Source of the DNA: Streptomyces iakyrus
GTDB lineage: Bacteria; Actinomycetota; Actinomycetes; Streptomycetales; Streptomycetaceae
Direction: 5' to 3'
DNA: 64,000 bases
NCBI RefSeq assembly: GCF_000717055.1
Contig: NZ_JNXI01000003.1
Coordinates: 496,001 to 560,000, forward strand
Each line of letters begins with the position of its first letter. Position 1 is the stretch's first letter. The notes under the pieces were generated by a model, which worked only from the letters and a program-made list of their open reading frames with translations, did no database searches and was not told the origin of the DNA. Shown one piece after another: positions 1 to 8,362 of this stretch. A program made the position numbers and the translations under genes.

Positions 1-444
1 TTCGTCGAGGCCCGTGCGCTCCAGGGCGGCGCGCACCGCCCGCTCGTCGTCGTCGGTGGCGGGCGTCCAGGCCCGGCGGTGCGGGACGCGGCCGAGCCGC
101 ACGACGTCCTCGACCGTCAGCTCGACCTGGGTGTCCGACTGCTGCTCGACTACGGCGAGGCGGCGCGCGACCGTGCGGCGGGGCAGGTCGCCCAGCGGTG
201 TGCCGTCGAGGGTGACGACCCCGCAGGTCGGTGTGAGCAGCCCGGCCAGCAGCCGCAGCAGGGTGGATTTGCCGGAGCCGTTGGGGCCGAGGACACCGAC
301 CGTGGAGCCGGTCTCGGGTGCGAGGGCGACGCCGTCCAGGATGAGATGCCCGTCGGCACGGCGGCTGACCCGGTCGGCCCGCAGCCCCGCCTCCGCCGAT
401 GCCACCGTGCCCTCCGCCTCCACCGATGCCTCCGTGCCGCTCAC
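1..444 (-). CDS. btuD: Cobalamin-type ABC transporter ATPase (partial)
   Basis: This is the N-terminal 148 residues of an ABC ATPase that runs off the left edge. The Walker A motif GPNGSGKST is at about residues 53-61 and the Q-loop (EQQSD) at about 100-104, as in FecE/BtuD importers. It should energise uptake through the permease encoded just upstream. I chose the GTG at 444 because it overlaps the permease stop (GTGA), the same coupling used between permease and binding protein. The signature motif, Walker B and C-terminus are outside the window. The cobalamin substrate is inferred from the riboswitch heading the operon; the ATPase alone could equally serve a siderophore. Confidence 0.9.
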   Translation of the reverse strand, partial: MSGTEASVEAEGTVASAEAGLRADRVSRRADGHLILDGVALAPETGSTVGVLGPNGSGKSTLLRLLAGLLTPTCGVVTLDGTPLGDLPRRTVARRLAVVEQQSDTQVELTVEDVVRLGRVPHRRAWTPATDDDERAVRAALERTGLDE

Positions 445-1493
445 CGCGCCCTCCGCGTCCGGTACAGCACCGCCACGAACGCCGGCACCCCGATCAGCGA
501 CGTCACGACCCCCACCGGAACCTCCTGTGGTTCGAGGACCGTCCGGGCGAGGGTGTCCACCCACACCAGGAACACCGCTCCGGCGAGGGCGGTGACCGGC
601 AGCAGCCGCGCGTGCCCCGGGCCGGTCAGGGCCCGGGCGGCGTGCGGCAGGACCAGCCCCACGAAGCCGATCGCCCCGGCCGAGCTGACGAGCGCGGCCG
701 TGAGCAGGGCCGTGACGCACAGCAGCACCAGGCGGGTGCGGGCGACGGACACCCCGAGCGTGGCCGCCGCGTCCTGCCCGAAGGCGAAGGCGTCGAGCGT
801 ACGGGCGTAGGACAGGCACACCACCAGCGTTACGGCCAGCACGGCCAGGCACAGCCACACGTCGGTCCAGCCGGCGCCGCCGAGCGAGCCCAGGAGCCAG
901 AACAGCACACCGCGGGTCGTCTCGGCGTCGGCGGAGGTCATCACGACGAACGACGTGAGCGCCGAGAACAGCTGCATGGCGGCGACGCCCGCGAGGACGA
1001 CCCGGTCGGTGGTGCCGCCGAGGGTGTGGCTGAGCAGCAGCACTAGCGCGAACGACAGCAGGGCGCCGAGGAAGGCGCCTCCGGACACCGACAGGGCGCC
1101 GCCGCCCGCGCCGAGCACGACCACGAGGACCGCTCCGGTCGAGGCACCCGAGGACACCCCGAGCACGAAGGGGTCGGCGAGCGGGTTGCGCAGCAGCGAC
1201 TGCATCACCGCCCCGCAGACGGCGAGTCCGGCTCCGCACACCGCCGCGAGGAGGGTGCGGGGCAGCCGCAGCTGCCAGACGATGCCGTCCCGGATCGGTG
1301 TCAGCTCCGAACTGCCGAGGCCGAGACGGGCGGCCACGACGGACCACACGTCGGCGACCCGGATGTCGGCAGGACCGATGGTGATGGCCACGGCGAGGGA
1401 GGCGACGAGAGCGACCGCCCCGGCCGCCCCCAGTGCGAGCCCGGTCCGCCGCCGGGGCCGGGCCGCGGCGCCCGGCGCACTCCCGGCGGTCAC
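441..1493 (-). CDS. btuC: FecCD/BtuC-type ABC transporter permease
   Basis: A 350-residue integral membrane protein with about ten hydrophobic segments. It has FecCD-family hallmarks, including the LRLPRTLLAA segment and the conserved stretch GAVMQSLLRNPLADPFVLG. It forms the channel for a metal-chelate substrate taken from the lipoprotein partner. A longer in-frame ORF exists, but the GTG at 1493 overlaps the stop of the binding-protein gene (GTGA) and gives the normal family length. It is the second gene of a three-gene leftward operon whose leader carries a cobalamin riboswitch, so vitamin B12 or a corrinoid is the likely substrate. Confidence 0.93.
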   Translation of the reverse strand: MTAGSAPGAAARPRRRTGLALGAAGAVALVASLAVAITIGPADIRVADVWSVVAARLGLGSSELTPIRDGIVWQLRLPRTLLAAVCGAGLAVCGAVMQSLLRNPLADPFVLGVSSGASTGAVLVVVLGAGGGALSVSGGAFLGALLSFALVLLLSHTLGGTTDRVVLAGVAAMQLFSALTSFVVMTSADAETTRGVLFWLLGSLGGAGWTDVWLCLAVLAVTLVVCLSYARTLDAFAFGQDAAATLGVSVARTRLVLLCVTALLTAALVSSAGAIGFVGLVLPHAARALTGPGHARLLPVTALAGAVFLVWVDTLARTVLEPQEVPVGVVTSLIGVPAFVAVLYRTRRAR

Positions 1494-2506
1494 TTCACGA
1501 GCCCGAACCGGCGCAGCCCGGCGGCCACCTGCTCCACGCCCTCGACGGTGCGGATGGTCGGGTTCATGGCCTGCCCGCTGAGCAGCACGTACCGCTTGTG
1601 CCGGACGGCGTCCATGGTCCTGGTGACGGGGTTGGACTCCAGGAAGGCGATCTTCTTCGCGGCCGACTCGGCGGTCTGCGACCTGCGGGTCAGATCGCCG
1701 ATGACGAGGACGTCGGGGTCGCGGTCGGCGACCGTCTCCCAGTTGATCTGCGGCCACTCCTCGTGCGTGTCGTCGAAGACGTTCTTCGCGCCGAGGGCCC
1801 GGGTGATGATGCCGGGCGCTCCGCAACAGCCCGCCATGTAGGGGGACTCGGAGTTCGCGAACCAGTAGAGGAGGGTGACGTCGGAGGCGTCGATGCCGGC
1901 GGTGGCCTTCTTCATGCGCTGCTGAAGGGAGCCCACGAGGGCGTCGCCGCGCTTCCTCACCCCGAACACGGTCGCGAGGTCCCGGACCTCGCCGTACACG
2001 GTGTCGATGCCCAGGGCCTTGTCGCGGGCGCCGTCGCCGCCGCCCGAGTTGTCCTTGCCTGCGCAGTCGGACGGGGAGACGTAGGTGGGGACGCCGAGCT
2101 TCTCGAACTGCTCGCGGGTGGCGACGCCGCCCTTGCCGAGGGTGGAGACGAAGGACGCGGTGACGAAGTCCGGTTCGGTGTCCAGGACGCGTTCGAAGGA
2201 GGGGTTGTTGTCGGCGATGCGGGGCACCTCGGCCTCGGCCTTCTCCAGCCCCTTCATCACGGGGTCGGTCCAGGTGGCCGTGCCCGCGAGGCGGTCGGCC
2301 AGGCCCAGGGAGAGCAGGATTTCGGTGGTGCCCTGGTTGAGGGACACGGCGTGCCGCGGCGGGGTGGCCACCCGGACGTCGTGCCCGCAGTTGGTGAGGG
2401 TGACGGCGGCCTTTGTGTCGGTGGTCGGGGTGTCGCCGCAGCCGGTCAGGAGCAGGGAGCCGGCCGCGAGCAGCGCGGCGGCACGGGCGGGTCGGGCGAG
2501 GGGCAC
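1490..2506 (-). CDS. btuF: Cobalamin-type substrate-binding lipoprotein
   Basis: A 338-residue periplasmic-binding-type lipoprotein of the BtuF/FepB family. The N-terminus is an arginine-containing hydrophobic signal ending in the lipobox LLTGC with lipidation at about Cys23. Downstream segments such as SLNQGTTEILLSLGLADRLAG and DVLVIGD fit a helical-backbone chelate-binding fold. I prefer GTG 2506 because it places the signal peptide at the very N-terminus; an earlier GTG at 2575 adds 23 residues that do not look like a signal. It is the first gene after the riboswitch and presents substrate to the BtuC-like permease on the outer face of the membrane. Confidence 0.92.
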   Translation of the reverse strand: MPLARPARAAALLAAGSLLLTGCGDTPTTDTKAAVTLTNCGHDVRVATPPRHAVSLNQGTTEILLSLGLADRLAGTATWTDPVMKGLEKAEAEVPRIADNNPSFERVLDTEPDFVTASFVSTLGKGGVATREQFEKLGVPTYVSPSDCAGKDNSGGGDGARDKALGIDTVYGEVRDLATVFGVRKRGDALVGSLQQRMKKATAGIDASDVTLLYWFANSESPYMAGCCGAPGIITRALGAKNVFDDTHEEWPQINWETVADRDPDVLVIGDLTRRSQTAESAAKKIAFLESNPVTRTMDAVRHKRYVLLSGQAMNPTIRTVEGVEQVAAGLRRFGLVK

Positions 2507-2587
2507 GAAGAACCAGTCCTCAGGCGTCGAGGGCCCATGCGCGGAGCCCGGTCGTACGGTGCTCCCCCGCCGCACGCGGCCGCGGGG

Positions 2588-2766
2588 GCCGCCAGCAGGT
2601 CTTCGGACTCGGGTTCACCCGGGTCGGGGCGCCTTCCCGGACGTCCGCGTGGGAGTCCAGTGGCCGAGGCCCCGCCCGTCCCCCTCACCGCTGCGCGTCA
2701 GTTCCGGATTCGCACCGGATTCCCTGACCCACGTACATGGGTTCGACTGGCCTCGGCAAGCTATCA
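2588..2766 (-). promoter_or_regulatory. Cobalamin (B12) riboswitch
   Basis: Read on the minus strand, the leader carries the conserved adenosylcobalamin aptamer elements in the right order: GGGAAtcCGGTGcGAATCC (about 2726-2708), a CGGTGAGGGGGA segment, the GCCACTG box (about 2664-2658), and a B12 box GTCCGAAGACCTGCTGG (about 2608-2592). The first transport-gene start is about 85 nt downstream. No long U-tract terminator is visible before it, so control of translation initiation is the simpler guess. High corrinoid should repress the transporter. Confidence 0.96.
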
Positions 2767-2846
2767 CGGGGGCGCCCGGGAATCACCGCGCGTCCCGCGT
2801 CGTTGCCGGGAGAGCAGTGCGTCCACGACTGAGGAGGAGGCCGCCG

Positions 2847-3275
2847 GTGTACGGCGACGAGGCAACGGTCCGCAGGATCCTCACCGAGCTCGGCGACACC
2901 TGGGCCGTGGTGGGCCTGTCGTCGAACCGGCAGCGGGCGGCGTACGGCGTGGCCGCCGTGCTCCAGCGTTTCGGCAAGCGCGTCGTGCCGGTCCATCCGA
3001 AGGCGGAGACGGTGCACGGGGAGCAGGGGTACGCGAGCCTGGCGGACATCCCCTTCGACGTGGACGTCGTCGACGTGTTCGTGAACAGCGACCTCGCCGG
3101 AGCCGTCGCGGACGAGGCGGTCGCCAAGGGCGCGAAGGGCGTCTGGTTCCAGCTGGGTGTCGTCGACGAGGCGGCCTTCGACCGGACCCGCGCAGCCGGC
3201 TTGGAGATGGTGATGGACCGCTGCCCGGCGATCGAGATCCCACGGCTGTCCCATCACCGTGCACAGGAATCCTGA
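2847..3275 (+). CDS. CoA-binding (YccU-type) Rossmann protein
   Basis: A 142-residue single-domain CoA_binding protein. The N-terminal part contains a Rossmann motif (AVVGLSSNRQRAAYG, about residues 16-30), followed by VVPVHP and the segment VWFQLGV...CPAIEIPRL typical of the YccU-like family. Such proteins bind CoA or a nucleotide, but their cellular reaction is not established. The GTG at 2847 is preceded by a very strong GAGGAGGAGG site (2831-2840), which settles the start; the longer upstream reading frame runs over the antisense riboswitch and is spurious. It is divergent from the btu operon. Confidence 0.88.
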   Translation: MYGDEATVRRILTELGDTWAVVGLSSNRQRAAYGVAAVLQRFGKRVVPVHPKAETVHGEQGYASLADIPFDVDVVDVFVNSDLAGAVADEAVAKGAKGVWFQLGVVDEAAFDRTRAAGLEMVMDRCPAIEIPRLSHHRAQES

Positions 3276-3408
3276 AGCGTTTCCCACGAAATACCCGCAC
3301 CCGGTCAAGGGTGCACAGCTCGTCTTCTGCGGTCGGCCGGCCGATTCCTAACCTGAGGCCTCTTGCTCCCCGAACTCCCCGAGTTCATCTTCGAGAGGCC
3401 CTGAATTC

Positions 3409-5013
3409 ATGGAAAGAGACGGCCTGCGCCGGGATGTCGGGCTGATCGGGCTCATGTGGGCGTCGGTCGGTTCCATCATCGGTTCGGGCTGGCTGTACGG
3501 CGCCGAGAAGGCGGTCGTGGCGGCCGGCCCCGCGGCGATCCTGTCCTGGCTCATCGGTGCCGTGGCGATCGTGCTGCTGGCGCTGGTGCACGCGGAACTG
3601 GGCGGCATGTTCCCGGTCGCGGGCGGCACCGCCCGCTATCCGCACTACGCGTTCGGCGGACTGGCCGGCATGTCGTTCGGCTGGTTCTCCTGGCTCCAGG
3701 CGGCGACCGTGGCACCGATCGAGGTCGAGGCCATGATCGGCTACGCCGGGCACTGGCACTGGGCCCAGGGCTTCCAGCACGCGAAGGACGGGACACTGAC
3801 GGCGAGCGGCTTCGTCGTCGCCGTCGTCCTTATGGCCGTGTTCGTCGTCGTCAACTTCCTCGGGGTGCGGATCCTCGCGCACACCAACAGCGCCGCCACC
3901 TGGTGGAAGGTGGCCGTGCCGCTGGCCGCGATCTTCATCATCGCGGCCGGCAACTTCCACCCGGGCAACTTCACCGAGCACCGCTTCGCCCCGTTCGGTG
4001 CCCACGGCGTGCTGAGCGCCGTCAGCTCCAGCGGCATCATCTTCGCCCTGCTGGGCTTCGAGCAGGCGATCCAGCTGGCGGGCGAGAGCCGCGACCCGCA
4101 ACGGGACCTGCCGCGCGCGACGATCGGCTCGGTCGCCATCGGGGCGGGCATCTACGTCCTGCTCCAGGTCGTCTTCATCGCCGCCCTGCCGCTGGGCTCC
4201 TTCGCATACGGCTGGGCCAAGCTCGATTACCCCGGCATCAGCGGCCCGTGGGCGGGTCTCGCGACCCTGGTGGGCCTCGGCTGGCTGAGCGTGGTGCTGT
4301 ACCTGGACGCGGTGGTCTCCCCGGGCGGGACCGGCCTGATCTACACGACGGCCACGTCCCGCGTCTCCTACGGGCTGGCCCGCAACGGCTACGCGCCGAA
4401 GCTCTTCGTCCGCACCGACGCGCGCGGTGTGCCGTGGTTCGGGCTGATCGTGTCCTTCGTGACCGGCGTGGTCTGCTTCCTGCCGTTCCCGAGCTGGCAG
4501 CAGCTGGTCGGCTTCATCACCTCGGCGAGCGTGCTGATGTACGCGGGTGCCCCGCTGGCCTACGGCGTCTTCGCGGAGCGGCTGCCGCACCGGGCGCGCC
4601 CCTACCGCCTGCCCGGCGGGAAGGTCCTCTCGCCGCTGTCGTTCGTGGTGGCCAACCTCATCATCTACTGGTCGACCTGGGACACCCTGTGGCGGCTCGG
4701 CGTGGCCATCGTCCTCGGCTACCTCCTGCTCGGCGGCTACGCCTGGTACGCCACGAGCAAGGGCCTGCCCGACGCGCCGCGGCTCGACTGGAAGGCCGCC
4801 CAGTGGCTGCCCGTCTACCTGCTGGGCATGGGCGTCATCTCCTGGCAGGGCGGTTTCGGCGGCCAGGGGCACCTCGGACTGTGGTGGGACATCCTGGTCG
4901 TCGCGGTGTTCTCGCTGGCGATCTACTACTGGGCGCGGGCCTCGGCGTCGCTGCCCGGGGAGATCGAGCGGAGCATCGAGGAGGTGGCCGTCGCGGAGGT
5001 GCCCGCCCACTGA
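3409..5013 (+). CDS. APC-family amino acid permease
   Basis: A 534-residue APC-superfamily transporter with about 12 transmembrane helices. The first helix has the substrate-binding glycine motif in GSIIGSGWLYG (about residues 22-32), and the family feature GGTARYPHYAFG follows. The middle has GFEQAIQLAGES, common in APC permeases. It moves an amino acid or amine, probably with protons; the exact substrate cannot be read. Its stop lies 22 bp before the 4-hydroxybenzoate monooxygenase start with no terminator between, so the two may be cotranscribed and the substrate could be aromatic. A GAGAGG ribosome site precedes the ATG. Confidence 0.9.
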   Translation: MERDGLRRDVGLIGLMWASVGSIIGSGWLYGAEKAVVAAGPAAILSWLIGAVAIVLLALVHAELGGMFPVAGGTARYPHYAFGGLAGMSFGWFSWLQAATVAPIEVEAMIGYAGHWHWAQGFQHAKDGTLTASGFVVAVVLMAVFVVVNFLGVRILAHTNSAATWWKVAVPLAAIFIIAAGNFHPGNFTEHRFAPFGAHGVLSAVSSSGIIFALLGFEQAIQLAGESRDPQRDLPRATIGSVAIGAGIYVLLQVVFIAALPLGSFAYGWAKLDYPGISGPWAGLATLVGLGWLSVVLYLDAVVSPGGTGLIYTTATSRVSYGLARNGYAPKLFVRTDARGVPWFGLIVSFVTGVVCFLPFPSWQQLVGFITSASVLMYAGAPLAYGVFAERLPHRARPYRLPGGKVLSPLSFVVANLIIYWSTWDTLWRLGVAIVLGYLLLGGYAWYATSKGLPDAPRLDWKAAQWLPVYLLGMGVISWQGGFGGQGHLGLWWDILVVAVFSLAIYYWARASASLPGEIERSIEEVAVAEVPAH

Positions 5014-5035
5014 GGCCGGCCTCCATAATGTGCGC

Positions 5036-6259
5036 ATGACGCACCCCCTCCCACCCGCCGACTCCGGCGCCCCGCAACGCTTCCCGGTCGTTGTCGTGGG
5101 CGCCGGTCCCGCCGGTCTGACCGTCGGCAACATCCTGCGGGCCGCGTCCGTGGAGTGCCTGGTGCTGGAGACGGAGACCCGCGCCTTCATCGAACAGCGG
5201 CCCCGGGCCGGGGTCATAGAGGAATGGGCCGTCCGCGGGCTGGAGAAGCGGGGCCTCGCCCGCCACCTGCTGGACCGCGCGGAACTGCACACCGCGTGCG
5301 AGTTCCGCTTCGACGGGGAGCGGTACCGGTTCCCGTACGGCGAGCTGACGGGCAGTCACCACTTCGTGTATCCGCAGCCGTTGCTGGTGACGGACCTGGT
5401 CCGCGAGTACGCCGACGTCCGGGGCGGAGCCATCCGCTTCGGGGTCCGTGACGTGCGGATCCACGACCTGGACACCGACCGGCCGTGGGTGTCGTACACC
5501 TCCCCCGAGACGGGCGAACACCAGGTCGTGCACTGCGACTTCGTCGCCGGCTGTGACGGGGCGCGCGGGGCGAGCCGGGCCTCGCTCCCGCCCGAGCGGG
5601 TCCGGATCGCGCGGCACGACTACGGCATCGGCTGGCTGGCCCTGCTCGCCGAGGCGCCGCCGTCCACCGACTGCGTGCTGTTCGGATGCCACGAGCGCGG
5701 CTTCGCCGGCCAGATGCCCCGCAGCCCGGAGGTGACCCGCTACTACCTCCAGTGCCCGCCGGGCGACGATGTGGAGAACTGGCCGCACGAGCGCGTCTGG
5801 CCGGAGCTGCGGGAGCGGCTCGGGGCCGCCGGTGTGCCGCCACTGACCGAGGGCCGGCTGATCGAGAAGCGCGTGCTGGACATGCACGACTACGTGGTCG
5901 AGCCGATGGTGCACGGCCGGCTCTTCCTCGCCGGCGACGCGGCCCATCTGGTCGCCCCGATCGCCGCCAAGGGCATGAACCTCGCTCTGCACGACGCCTT
6001 TCTGCTCGGTGACGCCCTGGCCGCCCGGCTCACCACCGGCGACGACAGCGGTCTCGACGGCTACGCCGAGGCGTGTCTGCGGCGGGTGTGGGACTACCAG
6101 GAGTTCTCGCAGTGGCTGTCCGAGGTGTACCACGGCACGGCGGCGGGCGACCCGTTCCGCGCGGGCACCACGCTGGCCCGGCTGCGCCGCCTGTTCACCT
6201 CGCCGGCGGCGGCCGCCGCCTTCGCCGAGCAGTACCTGGGGACGGCCGCGCGGTACTGA
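5036..6259 (+). CDS. pobA: 4-hydroxybenzoate 3-monooxygenase
   Basis: A 407-residue class A flavoprotein monooxygenase that hydroxylates 4-hydroxybenzoate to protocatechuate with NAD(P)H and O2. The FAD dinucleotide motif GAGPAGL is at residues 22-28, the DG fingerprint GCDGARG at 172-178, and the second FAD motif GDAAHLVAP at 300-308, followed by KGMNLALHDA, the form typical of PobA. Length is close to the roughly 394 residues of the family. No protocatechuate-pathway genes are adjacent. It follows the APC permease by 22 bp, suggesting one transcript. The gene ends one base before the stop of the convergent ArsR gene. Confidence 0.9.
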   Translation: MTHPLPPADSGAPQRFPVVVVGAGPAGLTVGNILRAASVECLVLETETRAFIEQRPRAGVIEEWAVRGLEKRGLARHLLDRAELHTACEFRFDGERYRFPYGELTGSHHFVYPQPLLVTDLVREYADVRGGAIRFGVRDVRIHDLDTDRPWVSYTSPETGEHQVVHCDFVAGCDGARGASRASLPPERVRIARHDYGIGWLALLAEAPPSTDCVLFGCHERGFAGQMPRSPEVTRYYLQCPPGDDVENWPHERVWPELRERLGAAGVPPLTEGRLIEKRVLDMHDYVVEPMVHGRLFLAGDAAHLVAPIAAKGMNLALHDAFLLGDALAARLTTGDDSGLDGYAEACLRRVWDYQEFSQWLSEVYHGTAAGDPFRAGTTLARLRRLFTSPAAAAAFAEQYLGTAARY

Positions 6260-6260
6260 C

Positions 6261-6608
6261 TCAGTCGTGCGGCGGGCGGTCGCTGAGGCGGTGGTCGGCC
6301 ACGTTCAGCGCCTCGTCGACGAGCCGGCGCAGATGGCCGTCGCGGAGCGAGTAGATCACCCGGCGGCCCTCCTTGCGCGTGCTCACCAGACCGGCGAGAC
6401 GCAGTCGCGCCAGGTGCTGGCTGACGGCCGGCCTGGCCGCCCCGCACGCCTCCGTCAGTGTCGTGACGTCGGCCTCTCCCCCGGTCAGCGCGTGCAGCAG
6501 GGCGAGCCGGGTGCGGTCGCCGAGCAGGGCGAGGAGCTCCGCGGCGAGAGCCAGCTGCTCCTCGCCGGGGCTGCGCGGATGCGCATCATGCGCAGATGAA
6601 AGGTGCAT
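6261..6608 (-). CDS. ArsR/SmtB-family metal-responsive repressor
   Basis: A winged-helix repressor of about 115 residues. The recognition region reads AARPAVSQHLARLRLAGLV, preceded by LLGDRTRLALLHAL and followed by the wing EGRRVIYSLRDG, all typical of ArsR/SmtB proteins. It is divergent from a cation diffusion facilitator, the classic layout for a metal-sensing repressor controlling an exporter. Two ATG starts are possible, 6608 and 6620; I took 6608. The usual ELCVCDL metal site is not present; cysteine is seen only in TEACGAA, so the metal and site are uncertain. Repeats overlapping the start region are the likely operator. Confidence 0.88.
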   Translation of the reverse strand: MHLSSAHDAHPRSPGEEQLALAAELLALLGDRTRLALLHALTGGEADVTTLTEACGAARPAVSQHLARLRLAGLVSTRKEGRRVIYSLRDGHLRRLVDEALNVADHRLSDRPPHD

Positions 6609-6626
6609 GCGTGCGCTCATACGCAC
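6579..6626. promoter_or_regulatory. Putative ArsR operator between repressor and efflux gene
   Basis: Two palindromic TGCGCA elements lie 3 bp apart (about 6580-6594). A second inverted repeat, GTGCG-6 nt-CGCAC, lies at 6611-6626. Both cover the start of the repressor gene and the presumed promoter of the efflux gene. ArsR-family repressors bind such dyads, so autoregulation plus control of the exporter is inferred. Confidence 0.55.
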
Positions 6627-6683
6627 ATAATGGCGCCCGGACACGGGTACGTCCACTCTCGCGCGCACCGGAAGGGGATCCAC

Positions 6684-7760
6684 GTGAGCGACCGGCACGA
6701 GCACTCCCACTCGCACGACCACACGCCCGCACACGAGCACGGGCCCGGGCACCGGCACGACCGGGAGCACCGGCACGGTCTGCGCCATCGGCTGGGTCAC
6801 CTCCTCGCCCCGCACTCACACGAGACGGCCGACAAGGTCGACTCCGCCCTGGAGTCCTCGGCCCGGGGCATGCGGGCGCTCTGGGTCTCGCTCGCCGTCC
6901 TCGGCGCCACGGCGCTGGCCCAGGCCGCCGTGGTGGCGGTCTCCGGCTCGGTGGCGCTGCTCGGGGACACGGTGCACAACGCCGCGGACGCGCTGACCGC
7001 CGTTCCGCTCGGGATCGCCTTCGTGCTGGGCAGGCGCGCGGCCACGCGCCGCTTCACCTACGGCTACGGGCGGGCCGAGGACCTGGCCGGTCTCCTGATC
7101 GTGCTGACGATCGCGGCGTCCGCGGCCTTCGCGGGCTGGACGGCCGTGGACCGGCTGCTGGATCCGCGCCCCGTCCAGCATGTCCCCGCGGTCGCCGTGG
7201 CCGCCCTCGTCGGCTTCGCGGGCAACGAGTGGGTGGCCCGCTACCGCATGCGCGTCGGCCGCTCGATCGGCTCGGCGGCGCTGGTCGCCGACGGGCTGCA
7301 CGCCCGTACCGACGGATTCACCTCGCTGGCCGTGCTGCTGGGCGCCGGAGGCTCCGCCCTGGGATGGCAACTGGCCGACCCCGTCGTCGGGCTGGCGATC
7401 ACCGCGGCCATCGCACTGGTGCTGCGGGACGCGGCCCGGGAGGTGTTCCGCCGGGTCATGGACGCCGTCGACCCGGCCCTGGTGGACCGGGCCGAGCGGG
7501 CGCTGACCGAGGTGCCCGGGGTGCGCGGGGTGGGCGAGCTGCGGCTGCGCTGGATCGGACACCGGCTGCGTGCCGAGGTGGCGGTCGTGGTGGACGGTGA
7601 CGCGACGGTGCGCGAGGCCCACCGCATCGCCGTGGACGCCGAACACGCACTGCTGCACGCCGTGCCGCGCCTGACCGCGGCCCTGGTGCACGCGGATCCG
7701 GAACCGGCGCCGGGCGAGAGCGACCCCCATCTCCCCCTGGCCCACCACGTCACGGCGTAG
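6684..7760 (+). CDS. Cation diffusion facilitator (metal efflux)
   Basis: A 358-residue CDF transporter. The N-terminal 40 residues are extremely histidine-rich (HEHSHSHDH, HEHGPGHRHDREHRH), a cytosolic metal-binding tail. Six transmembrane helices follow, with metal-site motifs DTVHNAADAL (helix 2) and GLHARTDGFTS (helix 5), and a C-terminal cytosolic ferredoxin-like domain. It should export Zn2+ or a similar divalent ion in exchange for protons. The GTG at 6684 follows a GAAGGGGA ribosome site; an upstream in-frame ATG at 6603 would include the operator and is rejected. It is divergent from the ArsR-type gene. Confidence 0.93.
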   Translation: MSDRHEHSHSHDHTPAHEHGPGHRHDREHRHGLRHRLGHLLAPHSHETADKVDSALESSARGMRALWVSLAVLGATALAQAAVVAVSGSVALLGDTVHNAADALTAVPLGIAFVLGRRAATRRFTYGYGRAEDLAGLLIVLTIAASAAFAGWTAVDRLLDPRPVQHVPAVAVAALVGFAGNEWVARYRMRVGRSIGSAALVADGLHARTDGFTSLAVLLGAGGSALGWQLADPVVGLAITAAIALVLRDAAREVFRRVMDAVDPALVDRAERALTEVPGVRGVGELRLRWIGHRLRAEVAVVVDGDATVREAHRIAVDAEHALLHAVPRLTAALVHADPEPAPGESDPHLPLAHHVTA

Positions 7761-7761
7761 C

Positions 7762-8319
7762 TCAGGAGACCCCGAGCCCCTCCAGCACCACGGCGCCCGG
7801 CAGTTCCGCGAACGCCTTGCCCGGGACCAGCAGTTTGCCGCGCCGCCGGCCACTGCCGACGAGCACGTACGGCAGGTCGACGACGGCCGCGTCCACCAGG
7901 ACGGGCCAGCCGGCCGGCAGGCCGAGCGGGGTGATGCCGCCGTATTCCATGCCGGTCTCGACGGTGGCCGTGTCCATCGAGGCGAAGGAGGCCTTGCGGG
8001 CACCGAGCTGCCGACGCACCACGCCGTTGACGTCGACCCGGGTGGTGGACAGCACGACGCACGCGGCGAGTGTGGACTCGCCGCCCCGTTTGCCCGCGAC
8101 GACCACGCAGTTCGCCGACCGCTCCAGCAGGTCCTGCCCGTAGTGCTCCACGAAGGTGGCGGTGTCGGCCCACTCGGGGTCGGTCTCGACGTAGACGATC
8201 TGCTCGGCCGGGACGCTGCCGGGCCAGTGGCGTACGGCGTCGGCGACCGGGGTGGTGAGTTCGTCGAGGCAGGCGGGGGCCGGGCGGGCGTTGTCGAAGT
8301 GTCCGATGGGTGCGCGCAT
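7762..8319 (-). CDS. YbaK/EbsC-type aminoacyl-tRNA deacylase
   Basis: A 185-residue protein with the YbaK/prolyl-tRNA editing fold. Segments ANCVVVAGKRGG, KASFASMDTATVETGMEYGGITPLG and VDAAVVDLPYVLVGSG match the family's catalytic core, including the GGITPLG loop. Members hydrolyse mischarged aminoacyl-tRNA in trans, acting in the cytosol; the amino acid handled here cannot be told. It is convergent with the cation efflux gene, with stops one base apart, and has no operon partner. Confidence 0.88.
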   Translation of the reverse strand: MRAPIGHFDNARPAPACLDELTTPVADAVRHWPGSVPAEQIVYVETDPEWADTATFVEHYGQDLLERSANCVVVAGKRGGESTLAACVVLSTTRVDVNGVVRRQLGARKASFASMDTATVETGMEYGGITPLGLPAGWPVLVDAAVVDLPYVLVGSGRRRGKLLVPGKAFAELPGAVVLEGLGVS

Positions 8320-8362
8320 GGCCGCACGCTAACAACAGCGCACCGGCGGCGTCCCGGGCGTC

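Noticed and set aside
1..2507. Reading the ABC transporter as an iron-siderophore system
   Set aside because: The protein families allow it, but the cobalamin riboswitch in the leader favours corrinoid uptake.
2085..2846. Long plus-strand extension of the CoA-binding gene
   Set aside because: It would run antisense through btuF and the riboswitch; the GTG at 2847 has a strong ribosome site.
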